DNA of 64,000 bases from Antedon mediterranea (Eukaryota; Echinodermata; Crinoidea; Comatulida; Antedonidae), in assembly GCF_964355755.1 (NCBI RefSeq), contig NC_092675.1, positions 6,730,312-6,794,311 of the forward strand, read 5' to 3'. Of this stretch, positions 1 to 11,301 are shown piece after piece. Positions within the stretch are counted from its first letter, which is position 1. Each line of letters starts with the position of its first letter. A program made the position numbers and the translations under genes. A model generated the notes under the pieces. The model made no database searches. It was not told where the DNA came from and saw only the letters and a list, made by a program, of their open reading frames with translations.

Positions 1-129
1 TATTTCATTTTTTGTTCATTTTTTTTTATAATGTGTACAGTGCGACCAATGTAGGTATTTTCTTGTAGGATAAATGAAATGTATATACATAATATTGTTA
101 ACTGTAGTTAAATATGATTTATACTGTAC

Positions 130-3100
130 CTTGTGAACCCATTCATATTCTCCAAACTTTGAATCAAACGTTCCCTTCTGTAACGACCGTAACTTTAGAG
201 TGAACTTCGGTCCCAGTTGTTGAAGACCTACCTTTTTCCCATCTTTGAAAATGTACCTAAAATAAAAATTTAATCTTAAGACTTTGGATTTAAAATATGG
301 TGGTTGTACCCATCTACCAATTACAGATTCTGGGTCCAAATCTCTTATCAGATCAGAAGTTTTTTGCTCTATAAAACAACTCAACTCCTAAAGAAGCTAA
401 AGTAAAGTTTAAAAAAAAAGTATGGTACAACATGTGTTTATAAAATAGAAATAAAGTAAAGTTGACAATGTCTCAACGTTTCTGTTGATATGCAGCTAAA
501 ACAGTCTTCTGAAGTTTAAAGCTCTGTCTACATTATCAAACTTTATGTGACAACAAAATGTGATGTGTCTATACATGGACATGATGATGTCACTACCATA
601 TTTGGGCACATCAAACTTTTTTTGTCAAACTAGTGTGATAGTGTAGACAGAATTTTAAAGTAGATTGCTGTCAATTGTCTTTCAAAAAATTACAATATAA
701 AATATAATTTGAAATAATTTGTTATACTTATTTTACAACATACCTATGATGTCTAAAGAAAATAAAATCACGTTGATTGTGAAAAGTGACTACTCGGCGT
801 CCAACAAAGTCGGGATCGTGTGAAAACAACGATGCTATAAGCCTACCAACAGTGTGTCCTAGTCGTGTGTTAAAATTGTTCAATACCAGCTCAGGTTTGT
901 GTTCAGTTGGTGTGCTAGAATTCTAAAACAAAAATCATAACTTTGCTACTAAATACTGTAAATAAAATCATAAATTAAAAATTCAAGTTCGGCCTTTCCC
1001 TATCATTTTTACACATTTAATCTTTAAATAATCTTTATATTTATTTATGATTAACCAATTATTAACTACATTAACCAATATGTTTGTTGTCGTGTTTGTG
1101 TGTCTTACATGCAAAATACTGGGACAACCTTTCCAATGCGACGTATATCGAACTACTGAATTTACTGATTTTTTTGCTAGTTTATTTATTACTGAATTAT
1201 ATAATGATTTGTTTACCTTAATTTCTTTTCTTAGTTTAAGATTTGTTAATTTAAAATGTGCAGTAGGGCCATCTGGAAGATGACATAATAAAAGTCCAGC
1301 TAAAAGTGTGTGTTAAGTGTTATAGTAATAACATAAAAATATATTTAAGAACTATTGATGCAAACCAAGTGTGTGCAGACTTGGAAGGGAAAATACCACA
1401 GTACAGTATATGTATGCTCAGGATTTAGAATGAGTGGTATATTGGTTAAGCTGCGATTTAAAGGATAAATTGGGTGGGGTTTATAAAGAATTCTAAAATA
1501 TCAACAACAGGAAAATGATGATGTACACATGAAGAAAAACTTTTGTAAACTGTTCTTCTTAGAATTAAATTTTGGCAATTAAAAATAAATCCCCCCAAAA
1601 ATGTTAGGGATATTCTGTATCCAGATTCAACACCACTCCTGAAGGTACAAAACATCTGCACATGCTAAGAAACCAGAGCTTTGGTAGTAGTAATGTTGGT
1701 TTAGTCCAGATCGCTATGTATTTTCGTGTGCAGATCATGGGGAAAGTGTAAACATTGTGTTTTATGAATATTTTAATCATGCTGGTTAAAAAAAACAAAA
1801 ATGTTGTCAAATTTATAAAAATCATCTTTGACCTCCGACCTCAATTTGAATGTTTTGACCCACTGTTGCTGTTTCCACAAATAATACATATATTTTCTTG
1901 ATAAATCATTAAATATTTATGAATGTGGATGGTGGTCAAAATAAGTCTAGAAATAGACATAAGCAGAGACCACCATTAAAAAAATAGAAAAAACATTATT
2001 ACAATGTGATTACTGTACATTAGTTAGATAAATAGATAAATAAACAAATAAATAGAAAACAAAAATAAAGGTAGAGTGGTTTATAACATATATCTTCTTT
2101 GTCTGTATATGTCATAATTCAGATGAGTATCACAACAACAATATGTTGCTTTTTTAGTTTTTTTTTGTCCAATAAAAGGTGATAAAGGATACTAGGAATT
2201 CTCTTGTCTTCATTAATTATAATAATGTCAGTGTAATCTCTTGCTTTGCATTGCGGTATAATCTTCTTAAGCGCTAACCCTCGTCGATAGTACACATGTG
2301 TGTTAGGAATACATTCTTTTAACTGCTCGCAAAACTTCATAGTCCGCTGAATAACGAAAAAAAAAACAAACAAACCAAAATGAATTTAAATTTCATTGGA
2401 TGGATGATGTTGGTTGATGAGGCAGACGAGGTGCCCACCTTGTCTGAAAGTTTCAATTTTCACCATTCACCCCAATTCCTCAGCACACAGATCAACATTA
2501 ATAAATAATTATATTTAAAGCATCTTTGCCTCGTCTGTTTTTAAACTTTTGCTACGGCCTAGTGACTGATATAGCTAGTATACTGTATGTCCAAAACTAA
2601 AATTGTATTTTAGTTTTTTAGTTTATGAGGGTGGTTAATTAATGACCCTCACAAAAATACAGACAATTTTTATAAAATACAATACATTTGTATACAGTTT
2701 TATACAGTATAGTATAATAGAAATATTTTAAAGGGATTTCAAATAAACATTTGATTAAGATTATTTGGTCTAAAAAAGAGATGGTTTTTAAAGAAGTATT
2801 GAAAGAAGAGTAAAGCTATGTCTACACTATCAAACTAAAAAAAAGTGTTATGTGCCCTAATATGGTAGTGATATTATCAAATATGGTAGTGCTATGACAT
2901 CATCACCACCATATATGGGCACATCACATTTATTTCCACATAAAGTTTGTAGTGTAGACAGAGTTTTAGATGAAGCATGTCAGTTATCTACTAGAGGAAG
3001 AGAATTAATTAAAATAGAGGATTGAAGCTAAAAACGGCTGGCATTTTTTTATAACACGCTATATACCATACTACTTTACTGAAAAAAAAAAATATATTTA

Positions 3101-6100
3101 CTTTTGTTTTTATTATTACATAAACCTACAATAAAAGAGATACATATAACAAACAATATTAGGGAGGTTTCGCAACCTTACGAATACGATAACGAAAACG
3201 GATACGTCATACATTTGTGAAACTTTTGAGCTGATCCCCATTTCATATTCGTAAAGCGTATTCGTGTTGACGAATATCACCAGTCATATTCGTAACTACA
3301 AAACGAGTATAGTTTTTGATCTATTTTGCACATTTTGCATTTGAATCAGGAATGATTCATGATTATAATATAATTATAGATTTATTGAAAGTAATTTACT
3401 AAAATGCCAGGTCAATTTTGATAAATAGCAGTTTTTAAAGTCCTCACTCGCTTTGATGTTACGCTATAGGCCTAGGCAGCCAAGCACCAAGCAACACGTA
3501 CCTGCGCTTCGCTCAAATTTACCGCAGTCATATTTTGGACGCACCTCAATATTTCGTTGCCATGCTTAACAGATTTTTACTGGCTTACGAAAACGAATAC
3601 GTGTACGTGACGTATCCGTTTTAGTTATCGTATTCGTAAGATTGCGAAACCTCTCTAATATTCTGTATAGAATCAATGTATTGAAAGAAAAAAACAAGGA
3701 TGAGTTTATGAGACACACAGAAATATATACTGTATGTCGCAAAAAATGAATACTTACTTCTTTATTACGTGTTATGAGATAGAATCATGTATTGTATATA
3801 TTATTGGTTTGACCTATCCAACCAGAGTCATGTTTACAAAATTACATACGGTTTTAAAAATTTGTATCTAACATTATTATTATTATTTGTTATGAAGTCA
3901 AGGTCATTGTAGATTATTAATCCATAATATATAAAAAATGTACAATTTTTGTGAGCTTCATTTTGTTATTCTTTTAATGGAAAAATATAATTTAGCACAG
4001 TACTGTATCTTGTTTATTATAAAAAAGGATTTAAAAAAAATTTAATACCATAACTTAATTTATTTATCAAAATATAAACAGAAATTAATTATAAATATAA
4101 GAAAGCTTCAATTTGTTTAATAATTGAACATCTAATTATTTTATATTATTTAAATTAGTGTAACAGCATATTTTTAAATTAATTAAAAAGGAAAACCAAT
4201 TTCCGTAGTACAGTAATTGCAGTAATATTCTTGGTTTATGGAAATAGCCTTTTTAAGATTGAATGAAAACCAAATTTAAATTTGAACTACATCATATTTT
4301 CAAGCTGATGATTAATAAAACCTCACATTATTGATTAAATTACACAAAAATGATTTGTAAACGATAGAGGGCAATAGTATCAATGGATCATAAAGTGTAC
4401 TGTTGGATTTATGACAGGCTCAAAATTCAGACTAGCAAACTACTAATTTGCTGGTCAGTTTTTCATAATTGCTATGTAGTTGAAGATGTCAAAACTAGCT
4501 AGTATTTGCTGGTTGTAACTGCTTTTTTAATGGTACACAGCATAACCCTATTATGGAGACACTTTTGGGATGCAAAAAGTTCCTCTTTAGGCGTGTCTCT
4601 GGAATAGAGGCTGAATCGAGTTTTAAAACATATATTCACTTTTGTTCTTTTCACACAGTCCCCTTGATATAGATGTTTCCTGTATAGGGTTATCCAAAAA
4701 TGAGTGGTTCTACTATAGTTACCTTTTAGTTTGTGTCAAATGTGTCCAAATTCAAATTGTTAATATAGAATTGATTTACCAAAAAGTGTGCGTACTTGCT
4801 TGTGTGTTGCTCTGACATTTTGCAAGTATAAGTTAGATTTTACAACCTAAATCCATCACAGACTACAATTTTGTTGGTGGGGTTATGCCAGAGAAATTAA
4901 ATGAATGATTGCACATTTAAAAAAAAAATACTGTTATACTTACAGATCTAGGTCTGTCAGATGTTGTAATAAGAATTTTTGGTTCTGTTAACCTATTGAA
5001 GTACGAAGCCATCTCATCCTGTGCTTCATCATGCATGACCTATTTATTCAAATATTTGTGAATAATTTAAAATATCAATATTTTAAAAAGATAAAATATA
5101 AACAAATCCACAATACATTGAATTGGCGAATCACAGAAGGAAGAAAAACATTTTTTAAATGTCCAGTAAACTCACTTGATTGATTGTATTCGTTATTCAA
5201 ATAAAATAGTAAATATACTAAGTATATTTATAACCTATTTCATTTCATTTATTCCACATTTATTTAGTCATCAATTACTGTACATCATAATTACAGTACA
5301 ACTGAAAACAGGGATCCTGCATAAAAAAAGCTGTAGCTTCGTTTTTTTTAATGTAGGACCCTTTTACATAAGAACAAGTATATAGTAAGTAGAACTTAAA
5401 TAAACAAAGGTGTTGTTAATCAGCATATAGTAATAAAAAGTATTTTTTGACCTGTTTTTTTATACATTTATTTTGTTTCTTTAAAGATGTATTGTCCCTT
5501 GAAACACAAAAAAATGAAAGTCAAAATATTCTAAATTTAAAGTGGCCATATCAAAGTAATATTAAAGTTATTCACTTTAAGTCGAAAATTCGAGCCAAAA
5601 ACAACAAGTTTACGTAATTAACAGGTAAATTAGTTTAAGATAAGATAAGATAAGATAACTTTTATTGATCCTCAAAAAGGAAATTCATCGCTCGTCATAA
5701 AACAAAGAAAACACTATAAAAACAAATATAGCATAAAACCATTCATATAAAAACATCTAAAAAATTACAATATAAAATTATCTTCTTGACTTCCTGTTGT
5801 ACTGGATGATACCGGAGGGAATAAAGGATTTAGCAAATCGATTTGTTTTCACACTGAGGAGCCTCAATCTACCACTTGGATTAAGTTGGTCTATGATCAC
5901 TTTGTGGAGAGGATGAGAGGCATCCGACTCAATGCGTTCGAAATCTTTCTGGAGGTGTTCTAGGTGCACATCGGTAAAGGAAGGCAGTTCCAGACCAATC
6001 ATTTTACCAGCCCGACGGATGAAAGTTTCAAGGCGTCCTTTATTCCCTCCGGTAACATTACCAGCCCAACAGGAGAGGCAATACGTCCAAACACTACATA

Positions 6101-9100
6101 TAACGGATCTATAGAACGAAAGTAACATCAAATCACAGGAGTTAAATTTATATAAAGTTCTCATACAATACATTCTGGGACTTAATTTTTTGCTGATGAA
6201 GTCTATATGGTCTCCCCAACTCAGTTTATCATTGAAAACAACTCCTAGATACTTGTACTGGTCAACAATTTCAATTTCTTTACCTTTGATAGTGATTGGT
6301 TGAAAATTAAATTTATGTTTAGTCCTAAAATCAATGATCATCTCCTTTGTTTTTGATGCATTTATTTGGAGATAATTATCGTCACAAAATTTAACAAATC
6401 TTTGTATTTCGCTACGATAATTTTCATCATTGTTTGAAACTATGAGACCAATAGTACTAGTGTCATCAGCGAATTTAACAACGGGGCAAAGCTCATCATT
6501 TAAAGATCTGTAATCCGCCGTATACAAGGAATATAATTTAGGTGCGTTGACAGTACCCTGAGGAACACCGGTGTCAGAGGTTACGATTTCTGACTTAACA
6601 CCATTAATATTAACAAATTGTTTTCTATCACAAATGAAATTTAAAACTAAACGAACAATCGGACGGGGAAACTCCATATTCAACATTTTGTCTGCTAAGA
6701 TATGGGGTTGTATGGTATTAAACGCAGATTGAAAATCAAAATACATAATACGTGCCGAGTGGCCTTTCTTTACATTATCTAGATGTGAATACAATTTATG
6801 TAATTTAAAATAAATCGCATCACTGGTACTACGGAGTGATCGGTAAGCAAATTGCAACGGGTCTAACACTTTTTCAGCATAAGGTTGCATAATTTTTAAA
6901 ATAATACGTTCCAATATTTTCATCGCGACAGACGTGAGTGCAACGGGTCTCAAATCATTCATGCTGTTAATCTTAGGTTTCTTAGGTACCGGTATTATGC
7001 ATGAAAGTTTCCAAATATCCGGGAACGCATGATAAGAAAGACACATATTGAAAATAAATGTAAATATACCATCAAGGTGAGGAGAGCAGACCTTAAGTAC
7101 TCGTGGTGGGATTCTATCCGGCCCAGCAGCCTTCGATGAATTGAGTTTCATGAATTCGTTATGTACATCAGAAATGCTTATACTAAATTTGGGATCATCT
7201 TCAGTCACCCGACACAAGCTAAATAGAGCCTCTCTTTCTTTTTTAAAATCATGAACATTAAAACGGTTATAAAATTCATTTAACTCATTAACATATTGCA
7301 CAGTAACATTCGGAATCGAGGTGGGTGTATTACCACCGTTTGTGTAACCACTCATAAGTTTCATACCCTGCCAAACTTGTTTCATATTATTAGACCTGAA
7401 GTTATGTTCAACTTTTTTCCTATAAATGTTCTTCTGTTTCATTATTTCAGATTTAATCTCTCTAGTCAATATTTTCATACGATTAGAGTCGCCCATCTTA
7501 AAGGCTTTACGTTTCTCACACAACAGTAAATTAACGCCTTTCGTGATCCATGGCTTGTTGTTAGGGTAGATTTTCACTTTTTTAACTGGAACGCATTTAT
7601 CAATACAAAAGTTTATGTACGAGCTCACTGCATAAGTAATACTATTCAAATCTTCATCCTCCGTAAAAATATCCCAATCGGTAGATTCAAATTCCGCTAT
7701 CAGGGCTTCCTCGGCTTCAGGAGACCATTTACGTACATTAATAATTTTTGGTTGGCATGTCTTATTTAACGGGCGATATTTAGGACTGAGTAAAATCAAA
7801 TTATGATCAGATTTGCCCAAGTTCGGTAGTGGGGTCGAAATATAGGCATCCTTCACACTAGAGTAGCATAAATCAAGAATCGCGTTGTCCCTCGTTTTAC
7901 ATGTAACATGCTGATAATAAGTGGCCGTTGTTTTCTTGAGCTTGCATCTGTTGAAATCGCCATTGATAATTACAAGCGCCTCAGGGTGACTACACTCAAT
8001 ACCTTCGATAATTTCTGCGATCTCATTTATAGCAGGCTTTTCAAGCTTTTTGTTAGGTATGTATACCATAACATTGATAACATGCGAGAACTCTCTCGGA
8101 AGATAGTAGGGGCGAATACCAACAACCAGCACTTCCGAGTGTGGCGAACATTTATGAAGCTTAAGCGTAGAGTTATTTGGATTACATTTCATCTGGAAAA
8201 TCGTCACGAGCGAAAGTAAACAAAGATTTCAAACCATGAGTACGCATTATGCATATGCTAAATTAGGATTATTTACAACTCGTCACGGTTAAGAAGGTAT
8301 TTTCACACAGATCATGAGGAAGTTTTATGATTATGCATACAGAGTAGCCAAACAAGTGCGTTTCATTATGGGATATGTTTTGATTGAAAACTTTGACTGG
8401 AAGTCAAAGTTATTTTTTTAACAAAAAAACGTCTGTATTTCAGTTAAATTTTTTTTTTTTCGAAAAATGTTTGGTGATAGTTAATAACTATTATGATACT
8501 TTAAAATGACCCACCTTTTTTCGAAATCTTTTATTTTTTATTTTTTTTGGAATTAGTCAAAGGGACAATACATCTTTAAAATAACCGGTTTATTACCACC
8601 ATTACAAGTGAATTATTTCCACAATTTTGGTCCATATATGTGTATAAACTGTTAGTTAAACAAGTTAGTCTTTATTAACTCGACAATTAAAAATATGTCC
8701 ACTTATTTCCAATGGAGTCAAAACCGTTTATACAGAAAAGTTAGTTAAGTCATACATAATTAAATTAAATGAAAATACAATAAACTAAAAGGTGTGTAAA
8801 ATGAAGAAAGTTATAGCTTATAGAGAATGAATGAAAACTTTTACCATTTGTATACATACATATTATTTGTGAAAATCTTTTTAATATTTATTTACTGTAA
8901 TAATACCTCTTGATCAGTTGGGTCAACCATGGTCTCGTCATACACTCTCAAGTTTTCAATAGTCTTGGGTGCTTGTTTTGGTGGTGCCTGGTTAAAAAAC
9001 AAATTTATAAAAACCATTACTTTTTAATATAAAATATTAAATAAATATATAAAACATAAAAATTGTAATTCAATTAAAAATATACCAAAAAATGTAAGAA

Positions 9101-10096
9101 ATATAAAAAAAAAACTAATTTAAAGGTTAATTATTAATAAGCCACTTTAAAATATCACAATGAAATGTGAAAAACATAGCAAACAGTACAGTTGTCCTAT
9201 CTTATGCACTATATAGGGCCTACCCGTACTACACACAGTACTTACTTAAAACGTTATGGCTAAAGATACGGTACCGTATCCATACTTTTAAAAACTAAAG
9301 GTACGGTAATTATAGAGGGCGCTATGTAATGTGGATGTTAATCAAATAGGTTATTGCATTGGTTTTCTGCAACCCAGCTGTGTAGCCTAGTGGGCATGTG
9401 ATGAGGCTTTGGCTTAAGGGGTTGGAGGTTCGATACTCTTCTTGACGTCTTTTTTTATTTATTTATATTTACCTGTACGAGTTTTAGGAATGCAATTTTA
9501 CCGTACTTTTAGCAAACGGAAGCGCCCTCTATAATTACCGTATCTTTAGTTTTTAAAAGCATGGATACGGTACCGTATCTTTAGCAACGGCGTACTTAAA
9601 AACCCTTATTAGTTACCTTATCACCTAGCATTTTTGATTCTTTCTTCCTCAGTTTTTTCTGCTTAATTTCACGCTGAAATGTAGAAAAAATGTTTTATGA
9701 TGGATCAATGCAATAGAAAAAGTGGTACTGTACACATAGAGGTATAAACATCTAATTTATAATAACCTAATAACTCCATGCTTCACGTTTCACTACCCAC
9801 CAAACATGGGCGAACCGTCCTGACCTAACTAAGAAGGCCGCTAACCCGTGTGTGTACCACGCTCACTTATTAGAGAGGCAGGCATACATTTTACATAGGC
9901 CTAGGCCTAGCCTAATAGCCTATCTTACTTTTCTTTTTTCAGTTTTCAATTGCCTGTATATTTCCATCCTTCGTTTCTTGTTCTTTATACTTGATATATT
10001 GGGTGCTGGAATTCCACTATCAGCAGCAGGAGTTTGGTTACTTTCCTCATTATTAGAGGTTAAAACCGTCGTCGACGTCCACATGTTTTCAGCCAT
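130..10096 (-). CDS. RPF1: RPF1, Brix-domain ribosome production factor 1 (3' end outside window)
   Basis: Nuclear/nucleolar protein needed for 60S subunit and pre-rRNA maturation (family knowledge). Eight exons join in frame: 10096-9929, 9673-9617, 8987-8907, 5039-4944, 2346-2193, 1299-1217, 922-744, 256-130, giving 315 codons. The start ATG at 10096 has an AAAAATGG context; a longer in-frame ATG at 10180 is less likely. The N-terminus is basic and low-complexity ([19 protein letters not shown]). The Brix domain covers about residues 95 to the end: [42 protein letters not shown], and the C-terminal signature [19 protein letters not shown]. Human RPF1 is about 349 residues, so only the last short exon (usually ending near RRKF) is missing; none was found in 1-129. 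Introns are GT-AG. Intron 3 (5040-8906) carries a LINE in the same orientation. Very confident of identity. Confidence 0.96.
520..656. repeat. MITE family 1 (CTGTCTACAC type), copy 1
   Basis: Short palindromic element in RPF1 intron 7. It begins GCTCTGTCTACATTATCAAA and ends GTGATAGTGTAGACAG, which are inverted copies of each other. The centre has the family's paired 'atatggacatgatgatgtca' and 'ccatatttgggcacatca' blocks. There is no coding capacity. Confidence 0.85.
2812..2967. repeat. MITE family 1, copy 2
   Basis: Second copy, in RPF1 intron 4. The left end is TATGTCTACACTATCAAACT and the right end AAAGTTTGTAGTGTAGACAG. Inner blocks 'atatggtagtgatatt' and 'ccatatatgggcacatcac' match the other copies. 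Confidence 0.85.
3155..3662. mobile_element. 508-bp MITE with about 50-bp terminal inverted repeats
   Basis: Within RPF1 intron 4. The left end AATATTAGGGAGGTTTCGCA and the following ACCTTACGAATACGATAAC are mirrored at the right end by GTTATCGTATTCGTAAG and ATTGCGAAACCTCTCTAATATT, with only a few mismatches. The interior has no ORF. Such long TIRs around a non-coding core are typical of a non-autonomous DNA transposon. Target duplications could not be separated from the TIR ends. Confidence 0.85.
5481..8579. mobile_element. TTAA-flanked inverted-repeat element, split by a LINE
   Basis: The left terminus at 5481-5500 is TTAAAGATGTATTGTCCCTT and the right terminus at 8560-8579 is its exact reverse complement. 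The flanking TTAA resembles a piggyBac-type target site (inference). The two inner parts (about 5501-5635 and 8210-8559) have no ORF. A LINE occupies 5635-8207, so the DNA element was there first. All of it lies in RPF1 intron 3. Confidence 0.7.
5635..8207 (-). mobile_element. 5'-truncated LINE (Jockey/CR1/L2/Rex1-like) with long open RT frame
   Basis: One open frame of 809 codons on the minus strand (8207 down to 5778). It holds the C-terminal half of an apurinic endonuclease (INGDFN near residue 85, GKSDHNL near 133). A full reverse transcriptase follows, with [43 protein letters not shown] and the catalytic FADDT near residue 577, then a short C-terminal tail. The first codon of the frame is GTG and the first ATG is codon 6; since the endonuclease N-terminus is missing, neither is the true start. 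ORF1 is absent. The 3' end carries GAATTTCC...GGATCAATAAA and a (TTATC)n tail at 5638-5657, as in Rex1/L2-type LINEs. With no stop in the RT the copy appears young, but its 5' truncation leaves it non-autonomous. Clade assignment is tentative. Confidence 0.9.
9252..9592. mobile_element. Foldback MITE with 75-bp TIRs around a tRNA-like core
   Basis: In RPF1 intron 2. The left arm (GGCTAAAGATACGGTACCGT ... TAATTATAGAGGGCGC) is mirrored by the right arm (GCGCCCTCTATAATTACCGT ... ACGGTACCGTATCTTTAGC) for about 75 bp. Between them, 9383-9394 reads TAGCCTAGTGGG, a match to the polymerase III A box, and 9427-9437 reads GGTTCGATACT, a near B box. The core may therefore derive from a tRNA or SINE. Confidence 0.75.
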
Positions 10097-11301
10097 TTTT
10101 GTTAACGGATGAATGGAGCTGAGGTCAATCTTTGGGTCAACCGACCGTCGTGTGTCTAATTCATTATTTTTTATTTGCACGGCTGTTCAGTCCTTACGTA
10201 GCCAGTCTACTTGTACAGGTCATTTAAGCAGATGGTGTTGAAAACAGGGGATACCTAAAAAGAGACGAAAGAAGGAAAAGGTGGATATGTAAAATTAATT
10301 TTATTTTTTATCCGATATGTGGGTTCGTCCCACTTTTATTTTCATATACATTTATCTTAACATTGTTATTTTGTATGCATATCTCTTTAGACATTCTTAC
10401 AATTTTTTTCATATTAACATTATTTATTTTTAAATTAATCTGTCAATATATTATCCCTTAGCACATTTTCAGGATTTTTTAATATATGTATTTTCTTATA
10501 CCACAGTGCAAAATCAAAACAATTCTTTGTCATATTATCTTTATCTATAGTAATTTACACATTTTAGTTATCTAAACATCATTTAAAAAGTTGTATTATT
10601 TTTCGCAAACAAAAATGCCAATAAAATAAAATGCAATTCGAAAACAGACTAATCTAAATTGATTATTAAGTAATATAAGGATGAAAATAAATATACCGTG
10701 TTGGACTTTCTGTGTCCAAACTGAATGCAAAATAAAAGAAAAACGTCTTAATTCATTGACTTAATTGAATGATCTTTTCTTTACTTTGTTTTGACCTATT
10801 ATATTTCAATTAATGTAAGTTTTTTTTTTTTATATTTTGTATGGTTACCATTTGTATCATTGATAAGCCAATTTTTTATTTTTTTTTTATGTATAAAACA
10901 TTATTTTAATGCTTTGTGTGCTACTAATTGCAATACTTAGAATACAGTTTCTATAAACTAAGTATTTAGACATTTTACTATTTTAACACATTCTTATTTA
11001 TGGTGTCAACTTATTTATAAGAAGTAATGAAAAAAAAGAAAAGGAGTGGAAAAATTAATGCAAAATCGACCAAATGGAATTATGCAGATACAAGCTGTTA
11101 TGAAATATAGATATTATCTAATTGATAATACAACAGACAAGGTAGGCTACAACTCTGTCTTGTTTTTTTGTTGTTGTATTTCAACTCATTACGTCTGAGT
11201 TCGCGAGAACATGACAGATGATGATATAATCTACAGATATATAAATATGATAAAAGACATTAAGCATTAAACCGTATTAGTACACACGAACCTGCAACAC
11301 A
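10097..11301. other. Intergenic region between divergent RPF1 and LIPa
   Basis: About 1.2 kb between the RPF1 start codon and the LIPa start codon, transcribed in opposite directions. It is very AT-rich with poly(T) tracts (10830, 10885). No gene is seen. It must contain both promoters; the only clear element is the TATA box at 11238 for LIPa. Confidence 0.6.
11238..11246 (+). promoter_or_regulatory. TATA box of LIPa
   Basis: TATATAAAT lies 56 bp before the LIPa start codon at 11302. Spacing fits a transcription start near 11268 with a short 5' leader. Similar TATA-like sequences precede LIPb, the PLAT gene and LIPe. Confidence 0.55.

Noticed and set aside
1-129. Possible last exon of RPF1
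   Set aside because: Read-through from the exon at 130-256 does not give the expected C-terminus (RRKF-type) and a good donor (GTACAG) ends that exon, so the last exon must be outside.
5932-8219. Plus-strand frames over the LINE
   Set aside because: Antisense shadows of the 809-codon reverse transcriptase frame.
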